A DNA stretch of 64,000 nt, from the NCBI GenBank assembly GCA_001600175.1, contig BCJC01000004.1, positions 1,860,001-1,924,000 of the forward strand, given 5' to 3'. The translations under genes and the position numbers were made by a program. Shown in pieces: positions 1 to 12,154 of the stretch (within the stretch, counting starts at the first letter, position 1; every line of letters begins with the position of its first letter). The notes below the pieces were generated by a model. The model had not been told where the DNA came from and made no database searches. It saw only the letters and a list, made by a program, of their open reading frames with translations. Source of the stretch: Erythrobasidium yunnanense (Eukaryota > Basidiomycota > Cystobasidiomycetes > Erythrobasidiales > Erythrobasidiaceae).

Positions 1-341
1 TATCTTGACTCCAATGCACGTCAACAACTGCTACTTGCGAACGTGGCCCGCCTACAAGCATGTACCGCTTCTGAACCCTGAACCGTCCTTATCTGCTAGA
101 TCAACGTGTTCCATGGTATAGACCAAGCTTCCGCGAAGATGCGAACACGCTTGAGAGACGTCCTCACTGATTCTGCCGTCATCTCTACCGTCCCGGCTCC
201 CTTTCAGAAGCTAACCTCGCCGGCCAAGCTGAACTGCAGCTACCTCCCTTTTACACCTCCCACTCACTGTTCAGTCGAAGCTTTAACCAGTACACAGCAT
301 ACAACACCACACCCTACGCTCCCGTATGCCTAGGCCCTGCG
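1..341. other. Upstream/5' leader region
   Basis: No supported gene. The stretch is pyrimidine-rich just before the ATG at 342 and probably holds the promoter and leader of the BTB gene. The window begins inside it, so a neighbour's end may be cut off. Confidence 0.5.
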
Positions 342-3300
342 ATGGGCCGCCGCGACCGTTCATACGACTATGATTCCTCATCTTCAGGCTCAGAGAGCGA
401 TGATAGGCGATCGTACAAGAGTAAGAGCAGTAGTCGACGCAAAGGCGGCAGCAGCAGTAAAGGCCGCTCATCAAGACGGAGGGACAAGAGCAGAGATAGA
501 GCGAGGACGCCTGAACCTCCTCCAAGGATCCCGGAACCTGCAAAAGCGAAACCACCCAAGATTGCAATGATCTTGCTGCTTGGCGAGGATGAAGTCGAGT
601 TCAAGCTCACAGAAGCGCATCTGCTATTCGACAGCCCAAATGATCTGAGTACGTATCGCTCTCATGCTTCGAAAGTTACTGTAAGACGCTGACGTCTGCC
701 GCACAGCGTCGACATACTACGCGGACAACTCTGGTGAAGTGCGAACGTACCGCATGCCGGACAGAGACGCTGCAATCTTCCAAATCATCTTTCGATACAT
801 GAACCGCGAGATTGTACTTCCACTACGCAAAGCAAGCATTCCAAAATACCTTTCATACGAACAGACGGAGGCAAAACTGGCTGAAGAAGCCAAGTTTTAT
901 AGATTGACGAGGTTGATGAGGATGCTGCCGCCTCCGCCTTCTGCTGGTTCTGCTGCTCCTGTGAAAGGTGCAGCAGGAGGAGGAGGTGCTCCAGCTGGTT
1001 CTGGAGCATCGTCAGCATCGTATGCATCCTCTATAGCGGATTCGGATCGATCAAGGACTCTAAGCGATATACATCCTGCACCTATGCCTCAATCTGCAGG
1101 CCCGATGGGTCAAGCGATGAATATGCCACAGACGCTCACGCCATACCACGCAAACATACCTCTACCTCCACAGATGCAGGGCATGCCTCCTCAACAAGCT
1201 TCCGTGCAGACTCTTGTGCCTCCTGCAACTGCTATGCCTCAGTACCAGCAGCCTATGCAGCAACAGCCTATGCAGCCATACCCGCAGCAGCAGTATGCAC
1301 AACCAGGCTCCCAAATGCCTATACCGATGCCAACTCCAAGTCAGGGTATCCCAGCGATGACGCCATACACAGCAAGTCAGACTTCCCTTCCGCCTACAGC
1401 TATTCCTACCTCCCATGCGCCTTCTCCAATGCATTTACAGCCTCCACCTCGAGGCTCTCGTCCTCCGCGCACTGCACGCTCCGAGACTTCCTACTCTGAC
1501 AGACTACGCGCCCGCTCCGGCACGCGTTCTCGGCGGGACTCTTTGAGCAGCCACAGTATGATCGAAAGCACCTCTTCTCCGGGATCAAGACGGCAGTCCA
1601 TCTCATCAATAGCAGCGAAACTGCCTTCAAATGCACTGATACGGCCGCCAGCTACTGTCTCCGCGTACTTGTTCAAGAGTGGAGGTCATTCTATAACGAA
1701 GAACGAACCGCCTTTCCCGATCATTGGCTTTCCGGACCATGAACCGTTACCGCACCTGTTCGTGAAAGCTACGGCGGCTGAGATTAAGTAGGTATACTTA
1801 ACCGTGCGTGAGATAGCCTCACTGACGGTCAACATTCACAGATTCTCTGCTTTTCGGAATGCAGAAGATAACGAATTATTCGAAATGCGCTACTCGATAC
1901 GGATACTGGACGAGCCTGCAACACGTGTGTCGAAGGCACGTCATCTGTCGACAAGCTAAATGCTAACGAGCCAAATACGATTACAGGTCCACTGGCTTAC
2001 AGAGTGAAAGACTCGACCATAAGATCGGTAGATTCGCATCTTCGTCTGAACGGCGTCATTACAGATATAGAATGTCGAGACATCCCCATACGGATCAAGC
2101 ATTCAGTACCCGCCGGGACTTCTTCTGGACAAGCTGAACAACGTGTAAAAGGTGCTCTGAGCGCGGCCGGCAACATCATTGCGGACGATGATGGATCGTT
2201 TACGAGTGGATTTGACGAGCTTCTCGACTTAATGACTACAAAAGGTGAACTACTCTAATGTATATGATGCTGTCGCTAATGCATTTATAAGGCTACGTAA
2301 AATGGCCACGGATCTGGCAAGACACCTTCACGAACATCACAGCGGTCGAGTCTCTACATCAACGCGTATGCTTGACCTCCTGCGAAGTCATACTAGATAT
2401 AGAATTTCCCGAAGAAGCCGCTGCTATCTCAGAGGCAGTCGGTGGGCGAGGCTTTACCTTGAACGAAGAAGATCAAGATGATCTGCTTGTAAGGAATTAC
2501 AGGGTCACATTGCATGGAATCAGAGTGGAGACTAGGAAGATGAGGAGACTGAGGGAGCTGGAGGAACTTGATCCGGAAGCTACGCCCAGACCTCCAGAAT
2601 TACAGGATGCGAAGGCTCTGGAAACTCCAAAACCGCCGACTTCGACAAGTAGAAGCGGCGTACCTCCTTACTCCGCAAATGCAAGAGCGAACTTAATTCC
2701 TTCCAATGCCTCGGTGTCTGCTTCTACGATGTTAGACCGGGCACGCGTTAGTCGAGATATCATCAACTATCCTGAAACACCCCTTCCGACGAGCGGCAGT
2801 AGTCGAGCAAGATCAGCAAGACCTCCGGAAACACCTGTCAGCGAAGGTTTACTCACACCTCGGCCTCCACATCGTTCTGCATCAGGGTCAAGGGGTCCTC
2901 CTCAGTCTGCCAGACCGCCTCAAACACCTTCGTCTTATGCTTCTTCAGCCGGCTCCTACAATGACGGAGAGGAAGGTTACGATGATGACGACGATGGACA
3001 GTCACTAGCGCCATCTTCGATGCCGCCTACCCCGAAAGCTAGTCGTGGGCGGCCTCCTCCCGCTGCTGCTGCTCCCTCTAAGGTTAGGCGAGCAGCCGGT
3101 CATTTAGCCCCGCCTGAACAGCTGAGAACAGGTCGAGGAGGTGCTTCTAGCTCAAGAGGACGAGGTGGATACGCTCCATCTACCTATACTACTGACAGCC
3201 GAGCAAGCGGGATGAGTGGAGCCAGCGGCACTGAGTATTCAGCGTCTATAGCACCTTCAGGCTACTCGGAAGGATCACATCGATCAGAATGGTCAGATGC

Positions 3301-3475
3301 CTACTCTGAATCTGGTCAATCGGACATGTCTCGAGACAGCCGCGCTCAATCCAGGTATAGTCGATCTTCCGCTCCAAGTCTGAAGGTGCCGCCATCAGAA
3401 TACTCAGTAGATAGACCGCGCTCGACAGCGAGTGAGGACATCAAGCGACGAGCTATGGCGCGGTGGAAGCAATGA
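342..3475 (+). CDS. BTB/POZ (T1, KCTD-like) domain protein with long disordered tail
   Basis: Five exons (342-648, 707-about 1785, about 1842-1931, 1988-2244, 2292-3475) join in frame to a protein of roughly 970 residues. An Arg/Ser-rich head of about 75 residues precedes a T1-type BTB fold: KIAMILLLGEDEVEFKLTEA, then STYYADNSGEVRTYRMPDRD and the IFQIIFRYMNREIVLP helix, the pattern of potassium-channel tetramerisation domains. A Pro/Gln-rich linker follows, then a folded middle region of about 200 residues that I do not recognise, then a Ser/Pro/Arg-rich tail. Such domains usually oligomerise and often serve as cullin-3 adaptors; that role here is inference. The second-exon frame and the last-exon frame differ, but the short introns reconcile them. 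Exon limits near 1785-1842 are the least certain. Confidence 0.8.
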
Positions 3476-3645
3476 TCCCAGAGACATCCAATGTTCGCTG
3501 ACTTCAAGAGACATTCCGTAGCCACTGCACGTGTAGATACCTCACGTTTAGTGCCGAATACAAGCATTCCAGTAGCATTTCGACTTCCCCTATATGTCTA
3601 TCTCGCGTGTGTCCCGTGTTTATTGACTTTTTGCCAACATCAACG

Positions 3646-5323
3646 ATGGAGATGCAGGATCATTCACAACAAGGCTACGGCCATGCGATGAGCAGGAACG
3701 ACTACCAGCAGAATCAGCAGCATCGGCTACCGCCAGGAGCATCCGAATTAGGGCAAAGTACGAATACGATGGCGCGCAGCAGCGTCGAGGATCAGCAAGC
3801 TGGACGGTGGAGTACGAGCACAGGCTACCCACGATCAGACGCAAGTCCAGGAGCAGGGCCAACAAGCGAAACAGCCCATTCAAGCTACGGTCTTATTCAA
3901 GGTTTCGGCGACAGAGCTTACAACGATGAGCGAGAATACAATAAGAATGCAGAAGAACCGCATCGTGAAGCAGCGCCCATGCATCTGCTACATCCTCAGC
4001 AGCAGCGAGACACGACAACGCGCGTGGGCCGTGCGCCAAACATCGAAAAAGATTTCAACGATGGCGCAGCAGCATATGGCGCTGGCGATGTTGATAATAA
4101 GATTGTACATCACACCACACTCCATCCGAGCAGCTCGGAGAAGCCCAACACGACGACTATCTCGTCCATCTTGAAAGGCTACGCGACGAGACACCAGCTG
4201 GCGTATCTGATCGTAGTCCTCGTACAGACAATCGCGACATCTGTACTCATCGCTATAATATGGGCGAAGTATCGGAAAGGATCACCGAACGAAGGAACGG
4301 ACAGGAATGAGGATTTGAGGAGGAGAAGCATCACGGTCTACCTGGCAATCTTTCTCTTCGGCTCTGCATTTGAGATCATCACTACTCTGGATGCGCTGCG
4401 CCTCAACAACACGATCCAATTGATTGGAGTGTGCCTGTTCACCTTCTCAATGATGGTCAGTCGCAATTGCTGCTGCATGTTGCACATTGATTGAAACGTT
4501 TCTTTGCCATTAGATCTATGCCGCGCTGTTGGACGGCCAGGTTCAGAACGCAACAGACCCGCAGAATGGCTTCTCGCCCGATGTCTATACGTCGCTCCGA
4601 GGCTTGATCTGGGCCATGCCAATTATCAACGGGCTGGCCGCGTTGGTCCTCGCCTACCTCACTTGGTCGCTTTTCAAGGATTTCGGCTGGGAGATCTTAC
4701 ATCTTATCGGAGCCAACCGCCAGCTCAAAAAGATGTACACGAGATATCAGATCTTTGTGTGTCTTCTGAAGTTCGATGTGGGTATCTCCGCCCTTTTTCG
4801 ACACTCTTTGGCTCTGACAGTGTAGTTCCTGCAGTTCTTCTTCTTCGTCGGATTCTCGCTACAATACATGATCTTAGTATTGTCAGTACAAGAAGCCGAG
4901 TTCGCAATCACTATAGCGGCCTTTCCCTTAACGGTCATCTTCCTCCTCTTGGCCGCCTACGCCATTCGTCGCGAGATTCGCTGGGTGACATATATAATCT
5001 TCTTCGTCGAGATTCTTGGATTAGCCTATTTCATATTCAAGTTCTTTAGGCTCTTCCAAACTAGTCAGAGCTGGCGCTATGCCGTCTCCCGAAGGACTCT
5101 GGCCGTCTTCTCCGCCCTGGCGATATTTATGTTGCTGTTGACCTTCGTATACACGGCGATCTGCTTTACGAACTTTGGCTATGGCTTGCGAGACAATATC
5201 CCAAGCTATTGGCAGGAACACAAAGGCAATCAGAGGAAGAAACAGCAAATCCTGGCGAGGAAAAACAGCGGTAACGCGAATGGCATGCTGGACAACAGAC
5301 AAAGTAGGATGAGCATCGACTAA
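3646..5323 (+). CDS. UPF0658-type Golgi membrane protein
   Basis: Three exons (3646-4455, 4514-4777, 4826-5323) give a 523-residue protein. A hydrophilic N-terminal region of about 180 residues is followed by about seven membrane segments, starting near LAYLIVVLVQTIATSVLIAI and ending near FSALAIFMLLLTFVYTAICF. The motifs FFFFVGFSLQYMILVLS and the near-terminal CFTNFGYGLRDNI match my memory of the fungal UPF0658 family (S. pombe SPAC1952.10c), located in the Golgi with unknown activity. The start was set at the ATG at 3646; a later in-frame ATG at 3685 is possible. It lies 170 bp behind the BTB gene on the same strand and converges with the next gene. Confidence 0.8.
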
Positions 5324-5656
5324 GAGCGGCGCCTCTACATGGACATCACAACCTGTATAAAACAACTTGATCTACTTCGCCTATTCTCACTTTCGTTCCC
5401 TCGGCTCGCTTTCGTCTAGTCGGTCAATCCCATTCAGTATCACCATTCGTTTCAAGCTGCTCTCCTCTACTTAGAAGTCGTTCAGTAATCTATGTTGTGT
5501 GTCAGATCAGCCCTCCCGCCTCACAGCAGATGCGAGCTTGCTTGTAACATAGCCGTGGTACTTCATCGATCGTTTCGTACAGAATTACAGACATAACAAC
5601 AAAGCGCCTTACAGCGAAGGTCTGTTCTCGTTGGCATCGCAAGTCATCGTACTGTC
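5324..5656. other. Convergent intergenic region
   Basis: About 330 bp between the 3' ends of two converging genes. No ORF or repeat is supported; it should hold both polyadenylation regions. Confidence 0.6.
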
Positions 5657-7015
5657 TCACGACGGCCGTCCTTCCTTACTACTGGCCTTACGCGAGCGAA
5701 AATATTCGCCCAAGGATCTATGCTTGTGCTTGGCTTGAGATGCTCCCGTCACTTGTTGAGCAGTGTTCTCCCTGCTCAGCTCTCCCCGAGTGACAAGCGG
5801 GCCCTTCTTGCCAATGGACAGAATAGAGCTTCTCCTTCGCTCTCCTTGACTCTGCTGGCTCGCTGTAGGCAATGTTCTGGCTGGCGCATTTGTCGGAGGT
5901 GTCGATCGAGGCAGATTGCGAGGGTCTCCCACATAGACCAGCTTGTAATTGAGAAGGTGCTTCGCCAGGTTGAACGTTATATTCTGCACTCTCCAATCCC
6001 GATAGACTCCAAAATCATCAGCCGACATTTTTTGCCCCAGGTAGGCCAGTATGTTGGGGCGATTGTCCAAGCCCATGGGAACATCCTGCAAATCTGACGT
6101 CTGCGCCAAATCGTTCCAGCTGACATATTGGTTGAAGGGAGATCCGTCCCGATGCGAAGCTCTCAACAATGCTTTGTAGCCGATATCTCCAAATTGCTTG
6201 CCGTGAATAGTGTTTACGTGTAAATCTGCGAGATATCCCTCCCTGATCGTTGCTTGAGGATCCGCCCAACTCCAGTTAAAGTTGAACTTGGCATGTACAG
6301 CATGCTCTTTGCCCAATCCGAACGGAAACTCAATGTAGAGCAGATATACCCCTGGCAGAGGAAGAGAGGTCTGCGAATCGTCTAAGGCAGACATATTCCT
6401 ACTCAAATAGGAGATGAGACGTTTGGCATCTTTCCGGTCGATATTGTGGGTAGAGCCGCACTCGGAGAGTCTGATAGACCATGCCAGTAAGCCTGCTTCG
6501 GTCTGGATAAAGAAGTCCACCATGAAGTTTGAAGGGACGCCGGAAAGCCCTTGCGCGGTCGCAAGATAGTCTGGCTTGTACCCAAAGGTGCGCATCCCGG
6601 TAGTAAATCCAGCATAATGTTTTGCCTCTTTGCGTGTGATGTTGCGCAGCCTGACAGCTGATGTCGTATCGGCATCCAGCGTGATAGACGATGTATCGAA
6701 TCGCGGGGCTACAGCTGAAGTTGATGAGGCCTGACGCGGTCCCAAAGACTGGCGGCGATCTGCCAGGCCCGGCGAAGGGTTATATCTAAAGTGTACGGAT
6801 GCAGCGACAGAATGTCGGCTCGAGTTACTGAAGCTACCTCGACTTTGGATACTGGGTGAACTTCCAGTCCGCGTACTTGAGAATGCAGGTCGGATGGGAA
6901 AGCTCGGCCGGACTTCCATGCCAGATTGACTACTATGAATGGAGTTCCCACTGCCAGAGTGAGATAGCTGACGACTTGCACGTCGTCCATTGTTCGATGC
7001 AGTGATGGTGGCCAT
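5657..7015 (-). CDS. Conserved-looking protein of unknown function (452 aa)
   Basis: A single uninterrupted 452-codon frame with an ATG at 7015. The first 110 residues are Ser/Arg-rich and look disordered, as does the C-terminal 80. Between them lies a dense globular region of roughly 260 residues without membrane segments or signal peptide (for example YAGFTTGMRTFGYKPDYLAT and GVYLLYIEFPFGLGKEHAVH, plus Trp/Asn-rich stretches). I do not recognise the fold and assign no function. The length, the absence of introns and the clear globular core argue for a real gene. It ends 333 bp from the convergent UPF0658 gene and starts 365 bp from the CLP1 stop. Confidence 0.7.
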   Translation of the reverse strand: MATITASNNGRRASRQLSHSGSGNSIHSSQSGMEVRPSFPIRPAFSSTRTGSSPSIQSRGSFSNSSRHSVAASVHFRYNPSPGLADRRQSLGPRQASSTSAVAPRFDTSSITLDADTTSAVRLRNITRKEAKHYAGFTTGMRTFGYKPDYLATAQGLSGVPSNFMVDFFIQTEAGLLAWSIRLSECGSTHNIDRKDAKRLISYLSRNMSALDDSQTSLPLPGVYLLYIEFPFGLGKEHAVHAKFNFNWSWADPQATIREGYLADLHVNTIHGKQFGDIGYKALLRASHRDGSPFNQYVSWNDLAQTSDLQDVPMGLDNRPNILAYLGQKMSADDFGVYRDWRVQNITFNLAKHLLNYKLVYVGDPRNLPRSTPPTNAPARTLPTASQQSQGERRRSSILSIGKKGPLVTRGELSRENTAQQVTGASQAKHKHRSLGEYFRSRKASSKEGRPS

Positions 7016-7380
7016 TCTTTACTGGATGGTCGGTGGATGCGATGAGGAGAGGATCTTGTCGTACCAGCGACTGGAAGCGTGTGTGAGTGAGAGCGAGACG
7101 CTTGGGTAATGCCTTCAGCTTGAACTCATGGCTGTCGAATGGTGGATTACCGGCACCCTTTGAGGGTTGGCTGACTTCCAGGACTTCCAATGTACGTGCC
7201 TTGAAAGGACAGAATCCCGCCAACGGATTCCTGCAGTACGAAGAACCTTGACCTACAGGTAAAGAGTCACACCTATTACAAGTTCGGACGTAAGCGTAAA
7301 TGCAGGATGTCAGCATACCACCATGGACTAGCCTGGCATACCCCTCCATTTGCTCGATCCGATGTTACAACACCCTGCTT
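7016..7380. other. Intergenic region
   Basis: Between the 3' end of CLP1 and the start of the 452-aa gene, both minus strand. It should hold the CLP1 terminator and the promoter of the downstream gene. No gene or repeat seen. Confidence 0.5.
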
Positions 7381-9501
7381 CTACGTATCTTGCCATTCCA
7401 CAGATCCCAACAACAGTTTGGTCCGCGGTAAGCGACCAGGTAGTGGCACCAAAACAGTGTACTTCTTCCTCTCCGTATCAACACCAGTTCTACACAAGCA
7501 AGCGTCAGTGACACGCATAAGCAAGAGAAACAGCCACTCACATGTGCACAAAGCCTAAGACCGGACTTGAGGCAATGACCGAGTCTTCAGCATCGTTCCC
7601 GTCTCCCACATCTGCCTCTTGTTCATCTTCCTGATCTTGATCGACTTGAGGCTCGTCGACTTCCTCCTTCTTGACGGGGTCGTTCTCCTCCGCTTTCACT
7701 TCCGGTTCTTCCTTCTTTTCCACTTTCCGCCGACTGCCTTCAATCTGCGGTAGTGCGCATAGCTTGCTCAATAGCTCTCCCGTGCTCTCATTGGGGTCAA
7801 CTTCGACCAGCTGCGTGTCCTGTATGGACCTCGTATGACCGATAGGCAGGGCAGATAGCGGAACGAGCGATTCATCTCCCACTCGATTCGTGGAAAGAAC
7901 ATCGAAGCGGATCGACATGCTATGCGGTGCTAGAGAACCCATAGACACGCTCGGTCCACCGTAAAAGTATGAGCGGATCTGTGCAGCTTGCAGTCGGCGT
8001 CTATATGCGGTATCGATCGGTGTGGCCTACCAAAACATGAAGATTAGCAGACCTCCAAAACTCGAGGCTTGCTACTCACACCACCGTTCTTCGGCACTCG
8101 CACGACCTGGACGGTCTTGTTGGTGCTCATGAGCTTGGACATTTCGACATGCAATCGCTCATTCCCGACGACCAGAACAACATTGACTGGTGGACAGCAA
8201 TTAAGCCCTAGAGCTGCTCGGCCAGGCTGAAATGCTCACCTTCGAATTCGCGCACACACCGCGTAATCATGTTGTACTTGTCCTTCTTTGCAAAGTCTGC
8301 TGGCGTATCGATGATCATTCCTCCTCTCCAGATACCTTCTTCTCCACTTTCTTCGATCCTCCGCTTAGCGCAATCGCCTAGTCTCGTAAGAAGTATGTCC
8401 GTCAAGCCTTCGTTTTTGCCCCATTCAGTGTGCCCATAGAAGAAGGAAAGGCCGGAGAACATTGGTGTGAGCGTGCTGAGACTTGGTGAAGGTGTCCATG
8501 TCGCTGCAGAAGCGCTTTGCTGTGCGAGAGGAGGGAGGGAGGTAGAATGCGTAGATCCGAAGGGGTGGACAGGCGTAGTCGTGGGGAGAGTAGCATCGAT
8601 AGGAACAGCAGAGAAGGTGCCAGGAACGGTAATCGCGCCCTGCCCATAATATCAGTCCAGTCTAGGCTGTTCATCATCCGGACTGAGCACTTACATCCGC
8701 CGGATCGAGATTGACGAACAAGACCTTCCTGCCTGATGCATAGTCTACCCAATCGCCATCTCGTCTAGCTTTTCCAGCTCGTATCGCCCAATTTATCAGA
8801 GATTTGCATAATGTCGATTTGCCAGCTCCAGCTTCACCTACGACTAGAACTCTCGGCCCTATCGTTTCATCTTCTTGCATATGTGCAGGTCTTTGGCGTA
8901 TAGGATCGTCTTCAGGCAGGAAAGCAGGCGGCGGTCGACACGAAACGCGAAGCTGTTCCAAAGCGAGATGGACGTTATAGTGGGATGGATAGGGTGTCTC
9001 TTCTGCTGTGTAAGCTGCGGAACAACTGCCTAGGATGTATATACGTAGGAAAGGTCAGCTTCATGGTCCGCGAAAAGGTTGTGGTCCTGCTGGTCCCGTT
9101 TCGTCCTGGCTTGCTCAGTCTGGAAAGCTTGCTAATCACTACATCCGATACACATCTTTGATGGTATTTCTCATGCTGGGAAAGCGTCAGTCAGATAGCA
9201 GCCGGCTTCATGGTTCCTTCTTTCGCTCTCGAAAAGCAGGCCAGGACGCTTTCTTCTAGACGAACAGGACCAGCGCGGTAGAAGCCAGACTCATCTCAAT
9301 TTCGCATCCTGTCCACGTAAAGACAGCCGCTCTGACTTCATCAGTGAAGGGATAGTCGATGCCAGGTGCGAGTTCGTAGCCAAAGATTTCGGCGGCCCCG
9401 TTGAGCAGCCTGATGGCGACGCCTTCGCCTTTCTCGAGCTCGATACGATACTCTGTCAATGGCTGAATCACCACCCGCTGCGATTCTGGAGGCTGCGCCA
9501 T
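7381..9501 (-). CDS. CLP1: CLP1, polynucleotide kinase-fold subunit of mRNA cleavage/polyadenylation factor
   Basis: Six exons on the minus strand give about 550 residues. Exon 1 (9501-9291) carries the N-terminal beta domain (GYELAPGIDYPFTDEVRAAV); exon 2 (9029-8695) has AAYTAEETPYPSHYNVHLAL and the Walker A loop VLVVGEAGAGKSTLC; exon 3 (8639-8240) has the TVPGT segment and IIDTPADF. The last exon ends with the family's C-terminal signature (GVDTERKKYTVLVPLPGRLP, then LLLGSVEW). CLP1 acts in the nucleus in cleavage factor IA, bridging Pcf11 and the rest of the 3'-end machinery. Unusual is an acidic Glu/Lys/Asp stretch of about 50 residues just before the C-terminal domain (about 7570-7720), which explains much of the extra length over yeast CLP1 (about 445). 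The first intron starts with the weak donor GTCTGG, so its limits are tentative. Confidence 0.92.
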
Positions 9502-9633
9502 GGCTTCGTTGGGAGAAGAACCGAAAGATGCGTGTTTTGCTAGCGATGTTACAACAACCGAAAGTGATGTTACGCTATGGGAGGATGAGTTTATATGTAC
9601 GGTCAAGACTATGATACGGATTTCAAAGGCTTC

Positions 9634-11655
9634 TCAAGAGGCTGCGCTCGAGCCGGAAGCTCGTTTATCGACCTGCTCCCACCACTCATGGCTACTCTGT
9701 CTTCTTCGCGCAGCTGCAGCCTTCAGGACAGCTTCGTCTTTGCCAAGCGGGGACGTCCGTATTGCTTGCTTAGACCTCCATTCTTTGGCCTGCTGCTGAG
9801 CATCTGATACCCTCTTGATGGCATTGAGCAATGAGGGAGTCGCTTGTAGTGCGATCTGCTCGAATGGATTCTCCTCTACTTTCGGAATGACCGGAGACGA
9901 AAAAGCGCTATGAAGAGAGGTTGGACTCGGTATCCTCTTTGCGGGAATCCGCAAGGGTTTGGCTACCGCTGTCGTCTTGTTCTCCTGCACCTGTTGAACG
10001 GTGGCAACGCCGAAGACGGTCTGAAGGACACCCTCATCGACTGATGCTTCCGTTGATACGATTTCTGCCTTTTTGCGATGTGTCCGACTGTCCCTCGCTG
10101 AGTCTCCCTCAATCGAAGAGTTGCCTATCACAGTCGAGCCAGATAAGGATGGTGTCCGAAGTCCGATGGAAGGCGTGTGGTTCGCCGGCGAGTATTCAGG
10201 AACGGATCTAAACGACGGCTCAGAGGCGTTTCTTGTCAGATAGTATTGCGGAAGATAGCTGTTGCTACGCTGCATGTCCTCGCGCGGATCATCATAGAGG
10301 CCCAAGCCTGCATAAGACTGATCGTATCGAGCAGGTCCGCCTTCATAGCTTTCGCCAATCTTGTGAGGAAATTGCGGCATAGGTATTCTCGCTAGTGGCC
10401 GTTTCTCAAGCTCGTCGTCTATCTCCCCTGCACCTTCAGCCAGGCCTGGCATTCCAACGCTACTGTAAGTAGCCGGCTGGCTCCGCTTTGCAGCTGAAGA
10501 TGCAAAAAGACGCTTTAAGACCGGCTGTTGAGCACTAAAAATCCCAGTTCTGTTGTTATCAACTAGTGGAGTACGGCCAGTGTACGTCTTCTCGTCATCC
10601 AGCATTGTACCGAGGTACGAGTTCCATTCCTACCAGACTGTCAGCTTACCTCCTCTTAGCAAGAAAGATAGCATTAGCTCACTTCATCTGGATCATCGCC
10701 TGTGATTTGATATCGCCAGCATTGGAAAGCAGTACCGACCAATGGCCTGTTAGATTGCGATCAGCAGTGGCTACATGCCGCATCTGGGGTCCCACATACA
10801 GTAGCCAAGCTCCAGCTACAAGGCCTTTGTACGCTGCTTCATCCCACTGTAGTACCGTTGAGATTGTAAGATTCGCATCGCGGCTTGTGGCCACGCCTGT
10901 ATCGCTGACGAAGAGTCCTAAAGCGTCTACCATTCCGACATGCGTGAAAATGTCGATCGCGGTAACGAAAAGAACTGTTCCAGTGACAGATGCGAAGAAC
11001 AGACTGCATCGTGCGGCGATCCGGCGGCACTGTAGTCGCGGGATAGTCAAAACCGAGCAGAGGACCAAGGATATAGATAGCATGACGACGAGGAGGATCA
11101 AGCGTGCCGTACGAGCTTTGATGTGGGCAGATAGAGCGACCAAGGTTGTCAGAGATAGACTGTTCGCAGATGGTCAGCCCGCACCTGCAACAGACATAAC
11201 GTTGGCGCTTACCCTCCTACTATGCCTAAAGACAGTCTAGAGAGCCAGCGCCATCGAGCAAGCAGAGGTCCAAGGATGATAGATGCAACGAAAGGAATGA
11301 CCACCAACGGCCAGGCGCCGAGCGATGGATCAGACGAGCGTGACAGTCCAGCCAGAATAGCTAGCAAGACAGCATAGGCTACCAGTATGGCGCCAGTGAC
11401 GATTCCCGTCAATCCTCCTTCAAATTTGAACCATCTCGAGCTTTGGTTCTCGCTGTCCTCGCGTTTCCGCCTGCCAGCGAGAGAAAGCCAGCGCTGCCCG
11501 TAGATTGCGAAGAAGCAGAGGAAGAGGCCAGCAACGACGCCGATGAAGCAGAGTATTGCTCGAGCGGCCACTGGCAGCTGCGCAAGCCGCGACGTCAAGA
11601 AACCATGACCAGATATTGACGAGTCCGAAACATCAGAGGGTGTTGCCTCAGCCAT
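9634..11655 (-). CDS. Multi-pass membrane protein, DUF4203/TM7S3-TM198-like
   Basis: Four exons: 11655-about 11216, a second from about 11154, a short exon reading PLVGTAFQCWRYQITGDDPD, and a long last exon to 9634. The first half has about seven hydrophobic helices (RAILCFIGVVAGLFLCFFAI near residue 30, then others up to AWLLPLVGTAFQ). The second half, over 300 residues, is a Ser/Pro-rich cytosolic-type tail. The layout and the WRYQITGDDPDEEW junction fit fungal proteins annotated with the TM7S3/TM198-like (DUF4203) domain; this is a family resemblance from memory, not a search. The stop lies 133 bp upstream of the CLP1 ATG, so the CLP1 promoter must be very short or overlap this 3' end. Confidence 0.7.
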
Positions 11656-12154
11656 GATGCCAACCGCAATGCAATGTGACGAGCAAGCAGCTGACAGAAT
11701 GCAAGAACGTCAACAACAAACAAGCAATCTACACGTCCCGCTAGACCGTTGAAAACCGGTCCAGGGGTCCGATCGCAGGCATCATGCAGACACAGAGGCT
11801 GCTGCCATCTCTTGCTGACACTGACCACTGACGCTCTACCTCTACCTCTGCTTCTACCGCTTGCTCTCGCTCTACTCTCCCTTCACTTCTCACCCTTTAT
11901 GGCAGCTCCCCCGCCTCACTAAGGACTGAGCCCTTGCTCTGATGTTAATATGAGACTGCCCTTCACGGCACGAAAGGCTGCCGCTTACTGGGAGTGAATT
12001 TTACGCTTTAGCCCTTGATCAGTTCGACCACAAAAGATGGCTGCAGCCTATAAAACGTAGGCCTTCAGCTGCTCCTGGCTTAGACCCAGCAAGAAACATC
12101 ACTAAGAAAGCAATCAGAACACGCCATCAACAGAGAGATATCATACATCGTACA
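11656..12154. other. Divergent promoter region
   Basis: About 500 bp between divergently transcribed genes. It contains a long C/T-rich tract (about 11830-11900) on the plus strand and the TATA box of the hydrophobic-protein gene. No ORF is supported. Confidence 0.6.
12049..12055 (+). promoter_or_regulatory. TATA box
   Basis: TATAAAA lies 106 bp before the ATG at 12155. An equivalent TATAAAG sits 99 bp before the paralogous ATG at 13651, so the element has survived in both duplicates. Confidence 0.6.
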
